The notes: a model not told the origin generated them from the sequence alone. DNA of 64,000 nucleotides from Metarhizium brunneum (GCF_013426205.1 NC_089425.1:1364001-1428000); one strand, 5' to 3'. Positions 1 through 10,049 are shown, numbered from the stretch's first letter. Translations and numbers: made by a program.

Positions 1-438
1 TTGTCCCTGCGCGCCGAGATTGCCGACTACTCGGGGATAATGGCGCGCCCTGGGAAGCTGGCGCCGACAAGCGACTCCCTCGACTTGGGCATGGGGCTGT
101 GGATGTGCCAGTTTTGTCTGGACGAGCCGTGGGCCGACGGGTTTGTCGACACGTCGCTGCGGATGCTGCGGGACGGGCTGGACCATTCCCGACTCGGGGG
201 CTCTGGGCTGCAGCGGCACAAGAGGCTGGCGTTTAGGGAGTTTGGCGCGTATCTGGGGGTTCGTTGTATTGGGGCGGATGAGGAGCTCCAGGACAGGGTT
301 GACGCATTGATCAAGTCGTGGGATGGGACGGGGGGACACGTTGATGAGGAACTGAAGCCCATTTCGCACGTCATGTATGCGAGTGCTTTGATCCCTGGTG
401 GTGAGTTTTACAACGTGCATTGTTTGAATTCCTTCTAA
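1..438 (+). CDS. Unrecognised protein, C-terminal part (5' end outside window)
   Basis: The reading frame is open from the first base and ends in a TAA at 436-438, so the start lies upstream of the window. The visible 145 residues contain no motif that I can assign; they look like a soluble, mainly helical domain (segments LDLGMGLWMCQF, LAFREFGAYLGVRC, ISHVMYASALIPG). The last dozen residues may be intron: a consensus donor GTGAGT begins at 401, and CTGAGCAG at 512-519 would be an acceptor that gives a short in-frame ending at about 561. GC-rich, codon-like composition over the whole stretch supports a real exon. Function unknown; I do not propose one. Confidence 0.55.
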   Translation: MSLRAEIADYSGIMARPGKLAPTSDSLDLGMGLWMCQFCLDEPWADGFVDTSLRMLRDGLDHSRLGGSGLQRHKRLAFREFGAYLGVRCIGADEELQDRVDALIKSWDGTGGHVDEELKPISHVMYASALIPGGEFYNVHCLNSF

Positions 439-1818
439 CGGGCGTGTTAGCTTTTTGGCGTGATTATTTCTCGAATCCGTGGAAGTAGATTCGACTACTT
501 GACTCTTGTGCTGAGCAGTTGTGTTGATTCTTACGAACCTGGCTCACATTATAAATTGAGCTCGTGGGCGTTTCACATTGTTCTGTAAGGCGTGCAAGAC
601 TACTCTTGGGCTGTCAAAGCTGGAGGAACGTCCTGTAGTCAAGGTTTATCTTTTTCAATATCTGCTCTGCATTTATGGTGAGGTGCAGCTGAAAGGTTTG
701 GGTATTGGGCAGTTCTATTCTACAATATTCTAGCGCCAGGGCTCTATCAAGTTTGTCAGCCGCAAGGAATTCACCACTTTTGTATACACTCTACAGGCTC
801 AATTTCCACATCTCACTGTACTCAATGGTCTCTATCGGTTACTTTGATCGCATGTCTTTGAAAGCTTGCGTCTCGCCAACTCGCAGAAAGGCGTCCGACT
901 GTTCTGCCAGTGTAGCCGCAGAGTGTGGCTGTCTCCTCGACAAGTATCGATACACGACGAGACTGAATCGCTCTAGCCTTTCTTATCAAGTCCTTTCTCA
1001 AAATTTGGACGACCGCTGACTACCTACCTAGGTAGGTTGCTGGCAAGATCCAAGACACTGGCTACCAGACGCAACAGACACCAGACACAGTAGAGCGATC
1101 GATGATGGCGGGCGCATCCTCGAGAGTTTGGTCAGATATGGAGCCAAGGTTTTGATGCCGGTGGCATACATCAGTCGATAGCCCTTTGATAATCTTGCTT
1201 GCACCCTTGGTCCTCACTCCAGCGCTTCCCTATAGCAATTATGCCCGTCCAGTTTCCACAACCAATGCCCAAACAATGCCGCCCGCTTTAGCCTGGCTTC
1301 CCATCGGCCGAGATGCCTGCTTATGCCAAGTCTGACGATAAAATGTACCTTTGGCTTATACACCCTTGCAGTTGGTTTCGTCTGCGAGGCAGAAACCCTC
1401 GAGACGTTCTGCCACAATGCATTCTTTGCTAGATCATCGCTTCGCCACGCACGGCAAAGAGTGGAGAAGAGGGGAAATGTCATTTAGGCGTCAAGTGGTC
1501 ATTTGCTAAAGCTTGGAACCGGCACGCATCGCCACACGCATAAATGACGTCACATGCACGATGCGATAATCCTGACGACATGTCATGCAGGAGAACCCAG
1601 GCAAGACCCAACTTATATCCTGTAATTCGAGCGTGTGGGGTAGATGCTCAACTAAGTTGATGCCAGGTTTAAGCATCCAAGATTTGCATTATTTAAACTG
1701 GGCTATTACTCGGTCACCATGGACGAGGGCACGATGCGTCCCATCCCGATATTATTAGTTCATCGCTGAAATTTGCAATCGACCCTCCCACGTACCGGTC
1801 CCTTAGAAACCAGTAGAA
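439..1818. other. Intergenic stretch
   Basis: I see no convincing gene. Open frames at 705-1019 and 1214-1483 have no recognisable protein features. A perfect 16-nt palindrome ACCTACCTAGGTAGGT lies at 1022-1037; the same core recurs near 53338-53357, so it is probably a dispersed low-copy motif. Around 1500-1800 there is ordinary promoter-like sequence before the next gene. Confidence 0.4.
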
Positions 1819-2248
1819 ATGGCATCGGTAGCGTTCATGTACCACTCGGGTGCATTTAATTTCAAGTATTTCTCAGACGCCCATACGCGGCTCATCTCCG
1901 AGTACGTATCCCACTGGGATAAGCATCTTTCTGCGCACCGCCCACAAAATTCACATCTGCCATCTAGTTTAATTACATTGCTGACTTTGCTTTTAAAGAT
2001 GCTGGGGACCCGAGGGCCTGGAAAGCTGGGAAGTCACGCAGTTCGAGTCTGGTCTGCCTTATATGGCGCAGGTGCTTCTGAAGTTTGAGTCGATGAATAA
2101 ATTGGAAAAGGCATTGGCGGGCAACAACTCGATGAGAGTTTTCAATGACATTCCTTGTTTTACCACTGGTCAGCCTCATATCATGAAAGGAACAATCAGG
2201 GCGTCACACAAGACCACACTCAAGGAAAAGAAGATTTTCGGGGAGTAG
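1819..2248 (+). CDS. EthD-domain protein (dimeric alpha/beta-barrel fold), two exons
   Basis: The model is exon 1 1819-1901, intron 1902-1998 (donor GTACGT, branch GCTGAC at 1979-1984, acceptor AAAG) and exon 2 1999-2248, giving 110 residues, the usual size of a single EthD domain. Exon 1 reads MASVAFMYHSGAFNFKYF, matching the family's opening strand 'V..(L/M)YxSG..F...Y'. Across the junction the protein runs LISECWGPEGLESWEVTQFE and then LPYMAQVLLKFESM, followed by a region like 'IFxDIPxFTxxxP' (VFNDIPCFTTGQP), the standard end of fungal EthD proteins. Neither exon is recognisable if read through the intron, which supports the splice. EthD proteins are small dimeric barrels of the REDY/ABM kind; fungal members often have no known substrate and some are in secondary-metabolite clusters. 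No such cluster is visible here. The start has an A at -3. Confidence 0.72.
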
Positions 2249-3044
2249 AGACAAGAGGAATGAATGCATCAAAGTGGCTGTTGTAGAACTATATTGCCGT
2301 AATGTGTGCTTGTTGAATGTATCCATGCCAGTTGTACTATCTGTGTCGTGTTCACGGCGGCCTTTCTCCAAGTCGATTCTTTTGCGTACCGCTTGTTTCT
2401 GCGACGTGGCTGCTAGAAAGGACATACCATATTACAGCAATCCTACCTCGGCCCGATTGTCGCCAGGGGGCGAGAGCGTCTTTCGCTCCTTGTTAACGTT
2501 GGCCTCGATAGCGCCACACATCTCACAGACGAATTGTTGCTCACTTTTGAAAAATGGCACAAATCTCCGTCATGTACAAATTTCTGGCAACGACAGAGCG
2601 GCTGGAAGCCTGTGCGGAACTGCTCTGGACACATTGCGAGAGAATCCAAGCATGGGAGAGAAATTGGTCAAGTTGAGATTGACAGACCAGCCGGAGTTTG
2701 ATAAAAAATTTACAACCGCTGTCAAGGCACTGTCGGCAGCGAGCACGAAGCTCCATGTCCCATCCAAGTCGGCAGCACGCACTAGCGTCACGGTGGAGTG
2801 AACATTGAGTACCTGGCTTGGCGGGAAGGAAAGATTCAGTGCTGGCAGTTGACGTTTGCTTCGTCTGACAGACGGCAGGAGCAGAGCAGGTAAGACCCAG
2901 TGTTGCAAATGTCGATATTCTACTCCGTACCCAGCCCATCTCAAACAAGCACGGCCATTGCCCCGACCTCACCCACCTCGCATCAGCGAGGTCAAGCACT
3001 CAAACCCTCCAGAGCCGCGTCAGCTTAGTACACAACCAGAGGCA
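2249..3044. other. Intergenic stretch with unexplained open frames
   Basis: Overlapping frames on both strands cover 2274-2999, but none shows a motif, good start context or splice sites that extend it. One plus-strand frame (about 2440-2700) reads like a protein-coding remnant (LTDELLLTFEKWHKSP) yet has no start and ends in a stop. I leave it unassigned. Confidence 0.35.
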
Positions 3045-5049
3045 ATGACGGCTGAGGACAGCATACAGGATGTGTGTATCGACAAACCTCGGTGCAGGCT
3101 CTGCCAGTTCCTCGTCCAAGACGGCGAAATAGTGGTCGCAGGTGTGTCATATTTTGTTCCATTGAACTTGCCATGTTCAGATTGCTCACTCTTAGCTCGT
3201 GCGACCTCCAGCTCTTGACGATGACCATGCAACTAGCCCATTCCAATTTCGGCGTCACACTACTCACGAAGATGAGACCGGGACTTATTTCCACATGTGC
3301 TGCGACAGTCGTTGCATGAGTAAAAGTCGCCGGGTTCCATGTTTTCACCGCGACTGTTATTCCGTCAAGCTGTTGCCCATATCCTCAAACTTCCTCGCTG
3401 CCACAGATTATGCGTTTAGCCCACCAATCCGCTTCGAACCTGAACGGCAGCAACGCATCATACGGACCCTGGCGAGGAACCTGGGTCTTGGTTTCTTACG
3501 TCAGTTGCCACGGGAGCTCTGCTACATTGTCGCAGGATATCTTTACCGGCAATGGGCCGCCATCGCCTGCCAAGACGTCGCGCGACACCTCTATCCGTCC
3601 AATTCCATGATCAATCTTACCCAGGATGTTTACGCGACATATGTGACCATTGAGGGTATCTCGTACCTCCAATCCTTACAGAACTCGCCTCTGGGGAATG
3701 ATGCCAAGGGCCATCGAATTCTGGATGCGCCGCAAGGCCATACAATTCGGGTAATCTATGTGGCATATGACCACGTTGGAATCAGGAATATTTATTTTGA
3801 ATTGCCCAGGCGGGATGACCGTTGCAACTCGTCTTTGGATTGCTGCGGACTATGGTGGAAGCAGCTAACCAGAGATTTTGGCCTCGTGCGAATAGTCGCA
3901 CAGTCTGACGTTAGCTTATCCTGGCTCCAACCATGCAATTACCTATCCTAACATCCTCCCAGGGCTTGAAAATCAGACGACTCCTAGATTCTACAGATCC
4001 CCCTGTCTCAAGAAGCGGCTCGCTCCTTGATCAGGCGTGGCCTACACCAGGTCTATCCTGTCGACTAATAGATCTGGACACGTGTGGCTCTGCTGAGGGA
4101 CTACCAGATAACTTGAGGATGAGCTTTGTTGATTGCAACACACCTGGGACAAACGGCTATTCTGCCGCCATCTCTGGATTCCACATTTTGAAGATGTATG
4201 CGCACGGCTTAGACACCACAACACAGTTCGATCTCGACTTGGACTATGATGCAAGCGCCGTGTTGTGGATGTATATGCCTATCGACGCGGACGAATACCT
4301 GGTACAGGTTTGGGCAGTCAAGCATGCTGAGTCTGGCTTTCTAGGTTTTATGGTATGATGTAGAATTGTTGAAGACAGAGCACTCGCGCTGACACTAAGC
4401 GTTTTAGCTTTATTCAAGCCAGGGAAGAGCAGTCATGTTCGGGAGTTACAACGTACATCCTGGCCTCCGACTTCAGTTCCACCTCATTTACAGAACAACG
4501 AGGAGCCCGTCGCGGATATACATCAACGATTGGGACCCGCTCTGCGACGATAAAAGGATCAAGTACTTGGGGATCGAAAGCGCGAACGATGAAGACAGTG
4601 TACCCGAGAATATTGACCCGCGTTATCGGGAAACCTATCCGCCGTCAATAAGACCATCGTCATCGCCGCCTTACACCCAATACAATGAACTTTGGTACTA
4701 TACGAACTGTCGATTGGAGAATGTCGTGGGAATTGCTTGCTGCATTGACAAAGGTGTCTCACACAAGCCAATCATGGGCATACTGATTCATTACGGCGAC
4801 GGTCGTCGAGCCTGCGTAGGGCAGTATCGCTTCGACTGGGCCCTTGATCTCTTGGCAGTAGACACGTCAAGGACACTGCGTATTGGCTTGGGCAAAACAC
4901 GGAAAAACTTGCCGTACGCGGCCAGCCTTCGCTTCCATGAGGAAGCAGCGCCTACTTGCAACACGGCGTCTTGGATTGATTTGCCCTGGCATGGTAAGCT
5001 TGAATGGTGGTTTTCACTGCGCCAATGTAAATTGTGCCACTCTGACTAG
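3045..5049 (+). CDS. Member of a large fungal family of unknown proteins, four exons, 600 aa
   Basis: Exons 3045-3141, 3212-3885, 3963-4352 and 4408-5049 join in frame to 600 codons plus stop. Introns are 70, 77 and 55 nt; donors GTGTGT, GTGCGA and GTATGA; branch-like CCTAAC at 3947-3952 and GCTGAC at 4389-4394. The N-terminus holds paired cysteines (CRLC near residues 17-20) and, after intron 1, a His/Cys-rich patch (YFHMCCDSRC ... CFHRDCY) that could bind zinc. It is followed by an LPRELCYIVAGYLY helix resembling an F-box core. The C-terminus ends WIDLPWHGKLEWWFSLRQCK, a signature I associate with an expanded family of uncharacterised proteins in Fusarium and related fungi. The gene appears intact. 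Function is unknown; F-box-like substrate recognition is only a guess. The second donor could instead be GTCGCA at 3895. Confidence 0.72.
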
Positions 5050-5075
5050 AAACATGTTGAATGACTCAAAAAATA

Positions 5076-5678
5076 CTACTGTATTTGATATAATGTCTGG
5101 GTGGTTTTAGTGTCTCTGATGTAGATGGCATTTTGTGAATCAGCGTCGACGTATTGAGTCCTGTCTGCCGAAGTGGCTTCCCCGTGGAAAGGCGTAAGGT
5201 GCCTTCCGCCCCTTTGGTAAAACGGCATGCGAAAGGATACGCCGACCGTGGTCATGGTGTAAGGGAAGGACAAGTTGTCCGCGTCTAGTGCCTGCTTTTC
5301 CACTTCTCTTAGGCTGCCACCGGGCCGCTTACACTCTACCCAGAGCAAAGCAGACATGATGTGTTGGTTCTTGTCATATCGGTCTACAACGACACCGACT
5401 CGTCTCCGAGAGCCATCCGGCGACACCTCCAAAGTCACGGAGTAGGCCTTTGTGTCGTCGAACTCGTGTTTGGTAGTGCTGCCAACAGACGCCGGCCACT
5501 TGCACGGCAATGAGGCCACAGTTGCAGAAAGCTGAGACATCTGAACAACGGTGGCTGGAGGATGGAAGTAGCTGGCATATCCCCCTGGCCATTCATGCAA
5601 TTTGAGTATATGGTATCGATGCTTTATAACTGATTCACGGCGCTTAGCAACCCTCTTCGCTGTGCACATGGATCCCAA
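5076..5678 (-). CDS. Conserved fungal protein of unknown function with VECK motif, possibly decayed at the C-terminus
   Basis: A 200-codon frame begins at Met 5678 (Met 5669 is an alternative). It reads like a real, constrained protein: HEWPGGYASYFHPPATVVQ, FDDTKAYSVTLEVSPDG, ALLWVECKRPGGSLREVE and TMTTVGVSFRM. The V-E-C-K element followed by KRPGGSLREVEKQA resembles the E-x-K half of a PD-(D/E)xK nuclease core, with acidic residues upstream (FDDTKAY). This is an inference; I cannot confirm the fold. After DADSQNAIYI the last dozen residues look unrelated and low-complexity, so the end may be degraded. The gene is convergent with the 600-aa gene on the plus strand, with 26 nt between their stops. 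Confidence 0.5.
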   Translation of the reverse strand: MGSMCTAKRVAKRRESVIKHRYHILKLHEWPGGYASYFHPPATVVQMSQLSATVASLPCKWPASVGSTTKHEFDDTKAYSVTLEVSPDGSRRRVGVVVDRYDKNQHIMSALLWVECKRPGGSLREVEKQALDADNLSFPYTMTTVGVSFRMPFYQRGGRHLTPFHGEATSADRTQYVDADSQNAIYIRDTKTTQTLYQIQ

Positions 5679-6424
5679 CCGACTTGACTCGGCATTGTCA
5701 TGCTAGCCATCCAATTGGTGTCTGCTGCTTTAAACATCTTTTCCCTTGTCCCTTGTAGTCGCCTCTCTGGGTGCGTTACGTATGAATATCCCATTTTTTT
5801 CTTGTCGAGGACCATGGCATAGGCGTTTCAACTTTACCATGTGGGCATGTGGGCATGTCATCTATTATTAACCCACTAGACCAGTTGACAGTTGGGGAAA
5901 TGTGACCCCAGCCAGTGCCATCTCCACCTGTTAGCCGCCAACAGGGCCCAGGGGCATGCTGGGCGGTTAATATCCATGCACCAGACGTGTCAATGGCCAT
6001 CAACGGCTGATGTCACTTCATGTCTGGTTGCACTTATTAGGCCAAGGTGCGCGTTTCAGGGAGACTATGTAGTTCAGGCAGCCAATCAACCGACAAATGC
6101 GGGTGCTTGTCATTGAAACGGCCAAGCGCGCGACGCTCCAGATAAATCCAATGTTGGGCTGGACACTGCCGTCAATGCATTGAACATTGGGCCCTGCCCT
6201 GGCGCTGCAAATGCCTGCATGTCATTAATAGGAGGCCTAGCCTACTAGACCTGGGGAGACTTGGGTCGCCAACTCGGAGTCTCTGAGCCCTCCATCGTCC
6301 CACACTTACATACACTGGCTGGGGCAGCAATGAAAGGCCACGTGCCAAGATAGTCCAGCTTTCAGAGCCATATTCGGATTTTGAAGACACCTTTTGATGG
6401 ACTCGTCTTCACCGACAATTTGCG
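5679..6424. other. Intergenic stretch
   Basis: No gene recognised. A GTGGGCAT octamer occurs as a tandem pair at 5840-5857 (GTGGGCATGTGGGCATG). Short open frames on both strands have no recognisable content. Confidence 0.35.
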
Positions 6425-6656
6425 TTGGCAAAGTGGCTGATTTTAGGGAAGGGGGTAGATGAAAACGTAGATGAGGACAAGCCTGGCAATGGCGGCCGCA
6501 CACCGCTTTACATGGCTATTCACTAAGAGAATCCGGAGCTTACAGATTGTCAGTAGTGGCGCTGATATTAAGAAAGTCCCTTGCCATGTAGCCGTTGAAA
6601 GATGCGACAAGAATGTTCAAATTATCAAATTGCTAGTCAACCACGGCGCTCATTAG
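6425..6656 (+). pseudogene. Ankyrin-repeat gene relic
   Basis: Two adjacent ankyrin repeats can be read but not in one frame. The first, from 6425, gives LAKWLILGKG and then NGGRTPLYMAIH, the classic ankyrin 'G.TPL..A' turn, and stops at TAA 6524-6526. Two more stops follow, and the frame changes. The second repeat then reads SGADIKK ... VAVERCDKNVQIIKLLVNHG, the 'I(V/I)KLLL..GA' helix pair. No start codon, splice sites or flanking repeats restore a gene. It is a short fragment of a larger ankyrin protein, located in gene-poor DNA close to the RIP island. GC content is normal here, so it decayed by ordinary mutation and not by RIP. Confidence 0.7.
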
Positions 6657-7144
6657 ACACCGAGGACCGCTCTAATCTCCTTTGGGCGCAGCTACACAAA
6701 GCAGCGGATAGGTTGGATATTACTGTTCCAAGTTGCTCCTCAAAAAAATACGGTGCAGAGGGCTTCCCGTGGTTTATGTATCCTAACAAGAATTAGTCTA
6801 AAGACGTGGTGGTTTGCATCCGTGTCCAAATAGAGAGTATCCCGGTCAAAGCAACTATCTCATGGCCAACTCAATCCACGGCTGCCAATCGTAACAACAA
6901 CTCGGAAAGGAACCTGCTAGCCACATGTGACAAGGGCTAGGTTTTCATGGATGAGGTGGTAACAACTCAATTTAAAGATGATCTCAAAGGTGTTTACAGG
7001 TCCTCAACTTGTCATGAGCGAGAGGAGGGCAAAGACTAGATATACATGAAAGAAACAGGTATGCCCGAAGCTTGCAGCTGGTCCGCCATGGCCTCCTGTA
7101 ACGATTCTAAGCTCTTGTTAAGTCCCAGCCGTATAACATGACAA
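6657..7144. other. Intergenic stretch
   Basis: I see nothing assignable here. A 64-codon open frame at 6602-6796 merely continues out of the ankyrin relic. Confidence 0.35.
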
Positions 7145-7330
7145 CTAGGGAGACCAGATTGGAGGGTCCTCATCGTCTGGGACAATGCCCTTGGCGATGT
7201 CTTTCACACACTCAATCATCGCCTTCCTGGTTAGCTTGCGGCTCTTTATACACTCGGTTCTTCCATTTTTACACTTCTTATCGCCATTGAACGGTAGGCA
7301 GAGCTCTTCATCGGTAATTTGGTTGGCGAT

Positions 7331-7353
7331 GGCGGCGGCGGCGGCGGCGGCGG
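7331..7353. repeat. GGC trinucleotide tract
   Basis: Eight near-perfect GGC units; on the minus strand they encode the alanine run between the two cysteine modules of the truncated protein. Such tracts are prone to length change. Confidence 0.85.
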
Positions 7354-7475
7354 TGGCGCGCACACACTCAATTAACGCCTTCTTAGAAGACATCAAGCGC
7401 CTATCCTTTTTGTAACACGCACTTGCTGCAGCCTTACAAGCAGCCGGCTTGCCATTAAACGGTTCGCAGAGCTCT

Positions 7476-7680
7476 GCCTCGGTAGGTAGATCTGCCTTGG
7501 TAGGTAGCTTTGGCTCGGTAGGTTGCTCTGCCCTAGCAGCTAGCTTTGGCTTGGTAGGTACATGTAGCTCGGGGACAGGCTTGGCCCCCCCTCGTCGAGC
7601 TAGCTTTGCCTTGGTAGGTTGCTCTGCCTTGGTAGGCAGCTTTGTCTCGGTAGGTTGCTCTGCCTTGGTAGGCAGCTTTA
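7476..7680. repeat. Imperfect tandem repeat (unit about 18-33 nt, core GGTAGGTNGCTNTGCC)
   Basis: The core GGTAGG-(T/C)-(T/A)GCT-TTG(C/T) recurs at least nine times, in variants ending GCCTTG, GGCTTG, GGCTCG or GTCTCG. On the minus strand it encodes the KLPTKAEQPTE-type peptide repeats. It ends exactly where the AT-rich island begins. Confidence 0.75.
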
Positions 7681-7684
7681 TTAA

Positions 7685-8639
7685 TTATATATAATTTTTA
7701 TATTTTAATAAAAATTTAAAATTATTTTTTTTTTTAAGTATTATAATATTAGGTTTTTTAATATTATAATAATATTTCTTATAATAATAAAAATTATAAA
7801 ATATTTTTTTATTAATATAAAAAAATATTATTATATAATTTATTTTTATATAATTATTAATTTTATTAATATTTTTTTGCTTTTTATAATAAGGGGGAAA
7901 ACTATAATATAAAGCTACTTTTTATTAACTAGCTTTATAATATTCTTTTTAATTTTCCCCTTTATTTTTTTTTTCTTACTTTTTTAATTACTTTATTAAG
8001 TTTATTAACTTTTTTAGTATTTTTAGCCTTTAATAATATATTTCTTTTCTTATTAATATTCTTTATAATAATAGCCTTTTTATTACCTTTTTAGGCTTAT
8101 TAGCTTTAATTTTTAAAGTTATAATAAATAACTTACTTATATTAGGCTTATTACTTTTTTTAGTACTAGTTATAATTATAGTTATTAATTATTAATTAAG
8201 TTTAATATTAATAAGTAAGAAGCTATAATACTTTAAGGAGTAATATAAAGCTAAAAACCTATAAGTAGCTATATTATTTATAAAGTAATTTATTTAAATT
8301 AGGTATATAAAAGTAAAATAAGGTAATTATAAGAAAAATAATAGGCTTTATAAAAGTTAGGACTTTATTAATTTATATTATATTAGATTACTCTAAGTTT
8401 TTTAGGGTATAACTCACGTGGTTATAAGTTATTATTATTATTATATATATACTTTTACTAGTATATAAAGTTATAAATTACCTTTTAAGCTAATAAATTT
8501 AACGTATTATAATATATATATATAATATTTTTTAAATTATATATTACTATTAAATTAGCTAGGTATAATTATTAATTATATTACTAGTAAGTTCTAGTAA
8601 TTAACTAGCCTTTTTTTTATTTTTTTTATTATAATTTAA
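7685..8639. other. AT-rich sequence of unknown origin, left end of the island
   Basis: This part does not align by eye with the chromovirus. It contains a few surviving GC clusters (AAGGGGGAAAAC near 7891; TATAACTCACGTGGTTATA at 8408-8426, a near-palindrome around CACGTG). It may be a second RIP-mutated transposon; I cannot name it. Confidence 0.5.
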
Positions 8640-9608
8640 TTAATATTTTTTTTAATTTTATTTATTTTTAAATACTTTTAAAATATTTAAAATTATATTA
8701 TTATTATTAATATTTATTTTTTTTATTTTATTTTTTAATTTATTAAAAAAAATAAAAATTTATATATTTTATTTTTTTTTATATTATTATTTTTTTTAAA
8801 TTTTTTTTATTTTTATTTATTATTATATTTAATTAAGAATTTTTTAATATAAATTTTTATTTAAATATTTTAATAATTTTAATTTATAAAGTTTTTTTTA
8901 TTTTATTATTATAAAAGTTTTTTTTTATTAATTATTTATTTAGTTTTTTTTATATTAATTATTTAATTATTTATAATTTATTTTTTATAAAATTTATAAT
9001 TTTTTTTTTTAGTTTTTTTAGTTTTTTTAAAAATTATTTTATTTTTTATTTATTACTTATATAAATATAATAATTATTATTATAATAAAAAATTTAATTA
9101 AAATTTTTATATTTTATTTTTAATTTAATAATTTTATTTTTTTATTAATTAATAATATTAAGTTATTTTTTACTTTTTTTTAATATTAGTTTTTATTTTT
9201 TTTTAGGTTTTTTATATTTATTAATAAAATATTTTAGTTTTTTATAATTATAATATTTTTTTTTCTTATTATTTTTTTTAATAATATTAAGTTTTATTTA
9301 TTTAAAATTAAAAATATAATTATAAGTAATAAATTTTTTTTATTTTTTTTTTTAATTTATTTATTATTTTTTTTTTTTATAAAATTTTAGGTTTTTTTTT
9401 TTATTATTTTTATATATATTATTAATATTATTTATTATTAATTTAAATTATTATTATTATATAATTTAAAAAGTTATTTAATATATTTTTTTTATATAAT
9501 TTATTTTTAATTTCTTTTTTTAATTTTTTAAAAAAAGCTAATATAAATAGCTTATTTTTTTAGTTTAATATTAAAATAATTTATTTAAAATATATTATAT
9601 AATTTAAT
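8640..9608 (-). mobile_element. Element 0, 3'-ward fragment of an inverted chromovirus copy (gag/protease region)
   Basis: Read on the minus strand, the sequence follows the gag region of elements 1-3, including the segment around the zinc knuckle (about 9200-9300). It continues to about 8640, where similarity stops. It joins in sequence order with 25303-26337: the two halves were one piece before element 1 inserted at 9604-9608/25303-25307. The copy is truncated; reverse transcriptase and integrase parts are missing. Confidence 0.75.
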
Positions 9609-10049
9609 TATTACGACCCAGTTGTATACAGGAAGCAGGCTATAAGTTAGGCTGGCTATATAAGCTATAGGGCGGTATAAGTAGGGTAAATAATAGATTA
9701 ATAGTTAAAGTAATTATTATATCTAGATTATAAAAGGAATTATAATTTATATAAGTAAGATTATAGTTATAATAGTAATTTAAAGGGAAATATTATAATA
9801 AGAGAAGTAATTTATTATAATATATAAAAACCCTTAATTTTACTTTATAAATAAACTTTAGCTTTTTAGCTTTTAATAATAATTATTATATTAATTTAAG
9901 CTTTACTTATAATTTTTTAACTTTAATTATTTAGTTATAGTTTATAACTTATTATTAATATAATACTTAATTACTTAGATTAATTACTTTAATAGCTTTA
10001 TTAATATAAATTATAATTAGTTTATTTTTTAAAAATCTTAGCTATTATA
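9609..10049 (+). repeat. 5' LTR of element 1 (441 bp)
   Basis: Starts TATTACGACCCAG, ends GCTATTATA; length identical to the other five complete plus-strand LTRs in the island. It keeps a TATA-like stretch (GGCTATATAAGC) and remnants of the GCGGTA segment. Confidence 0.9.

Larger units (their letters stand above)
7145..7684 (-). pseudogene. 5'-truncated protein: 11-residue repeats plus duplicated four-cysteine module
   Basis: One minus-strand frame is open from 7684 to the stop at 7145-7147 (179 residues), but has no Met before residue ~97; immediately upstream is TAA (7685-7687), inside the AT-rich block. The N-terminal half consists of imperfect repeats of KLPTKAEQPTE. The C-terminal half has two related modules: ELCEPFNGKPAAC ... 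ALIECV and ELCLPFNGDKKC ... AMIECV. Their spacings are C-x9-C-x6-C-x16-C and C-x8-C-x6-C-x13-C, separated by an alanine run encoded by a GCC tract. Even cysteine number, Lys-rich repeats and lack of any known domain are features of secreted fungal proteins, but no signal peptide is visible because the 5' end is missing. The gene appears to have been cut by, or left next to, the AT-rich island. Alternatively, the start lies in an upstream exon beyond the island edge. Confidence 0.6.

Noticed and set aside
705..1019. 104-codon open frame
   Set aside because: No recognisable sequence and no splice support.
1973..2179. Minus-strand frame over the EthD gene
   Set aside because: Shadow of EthD exon 2; the plus-strand spliced product matches the family.
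7476..7680. CRISPR-like array
   Set aside because: Units are imperfect, adjacent, lack unique spacers and encode an in-frame peptide repeat; fungi have no CRISPR arrays.
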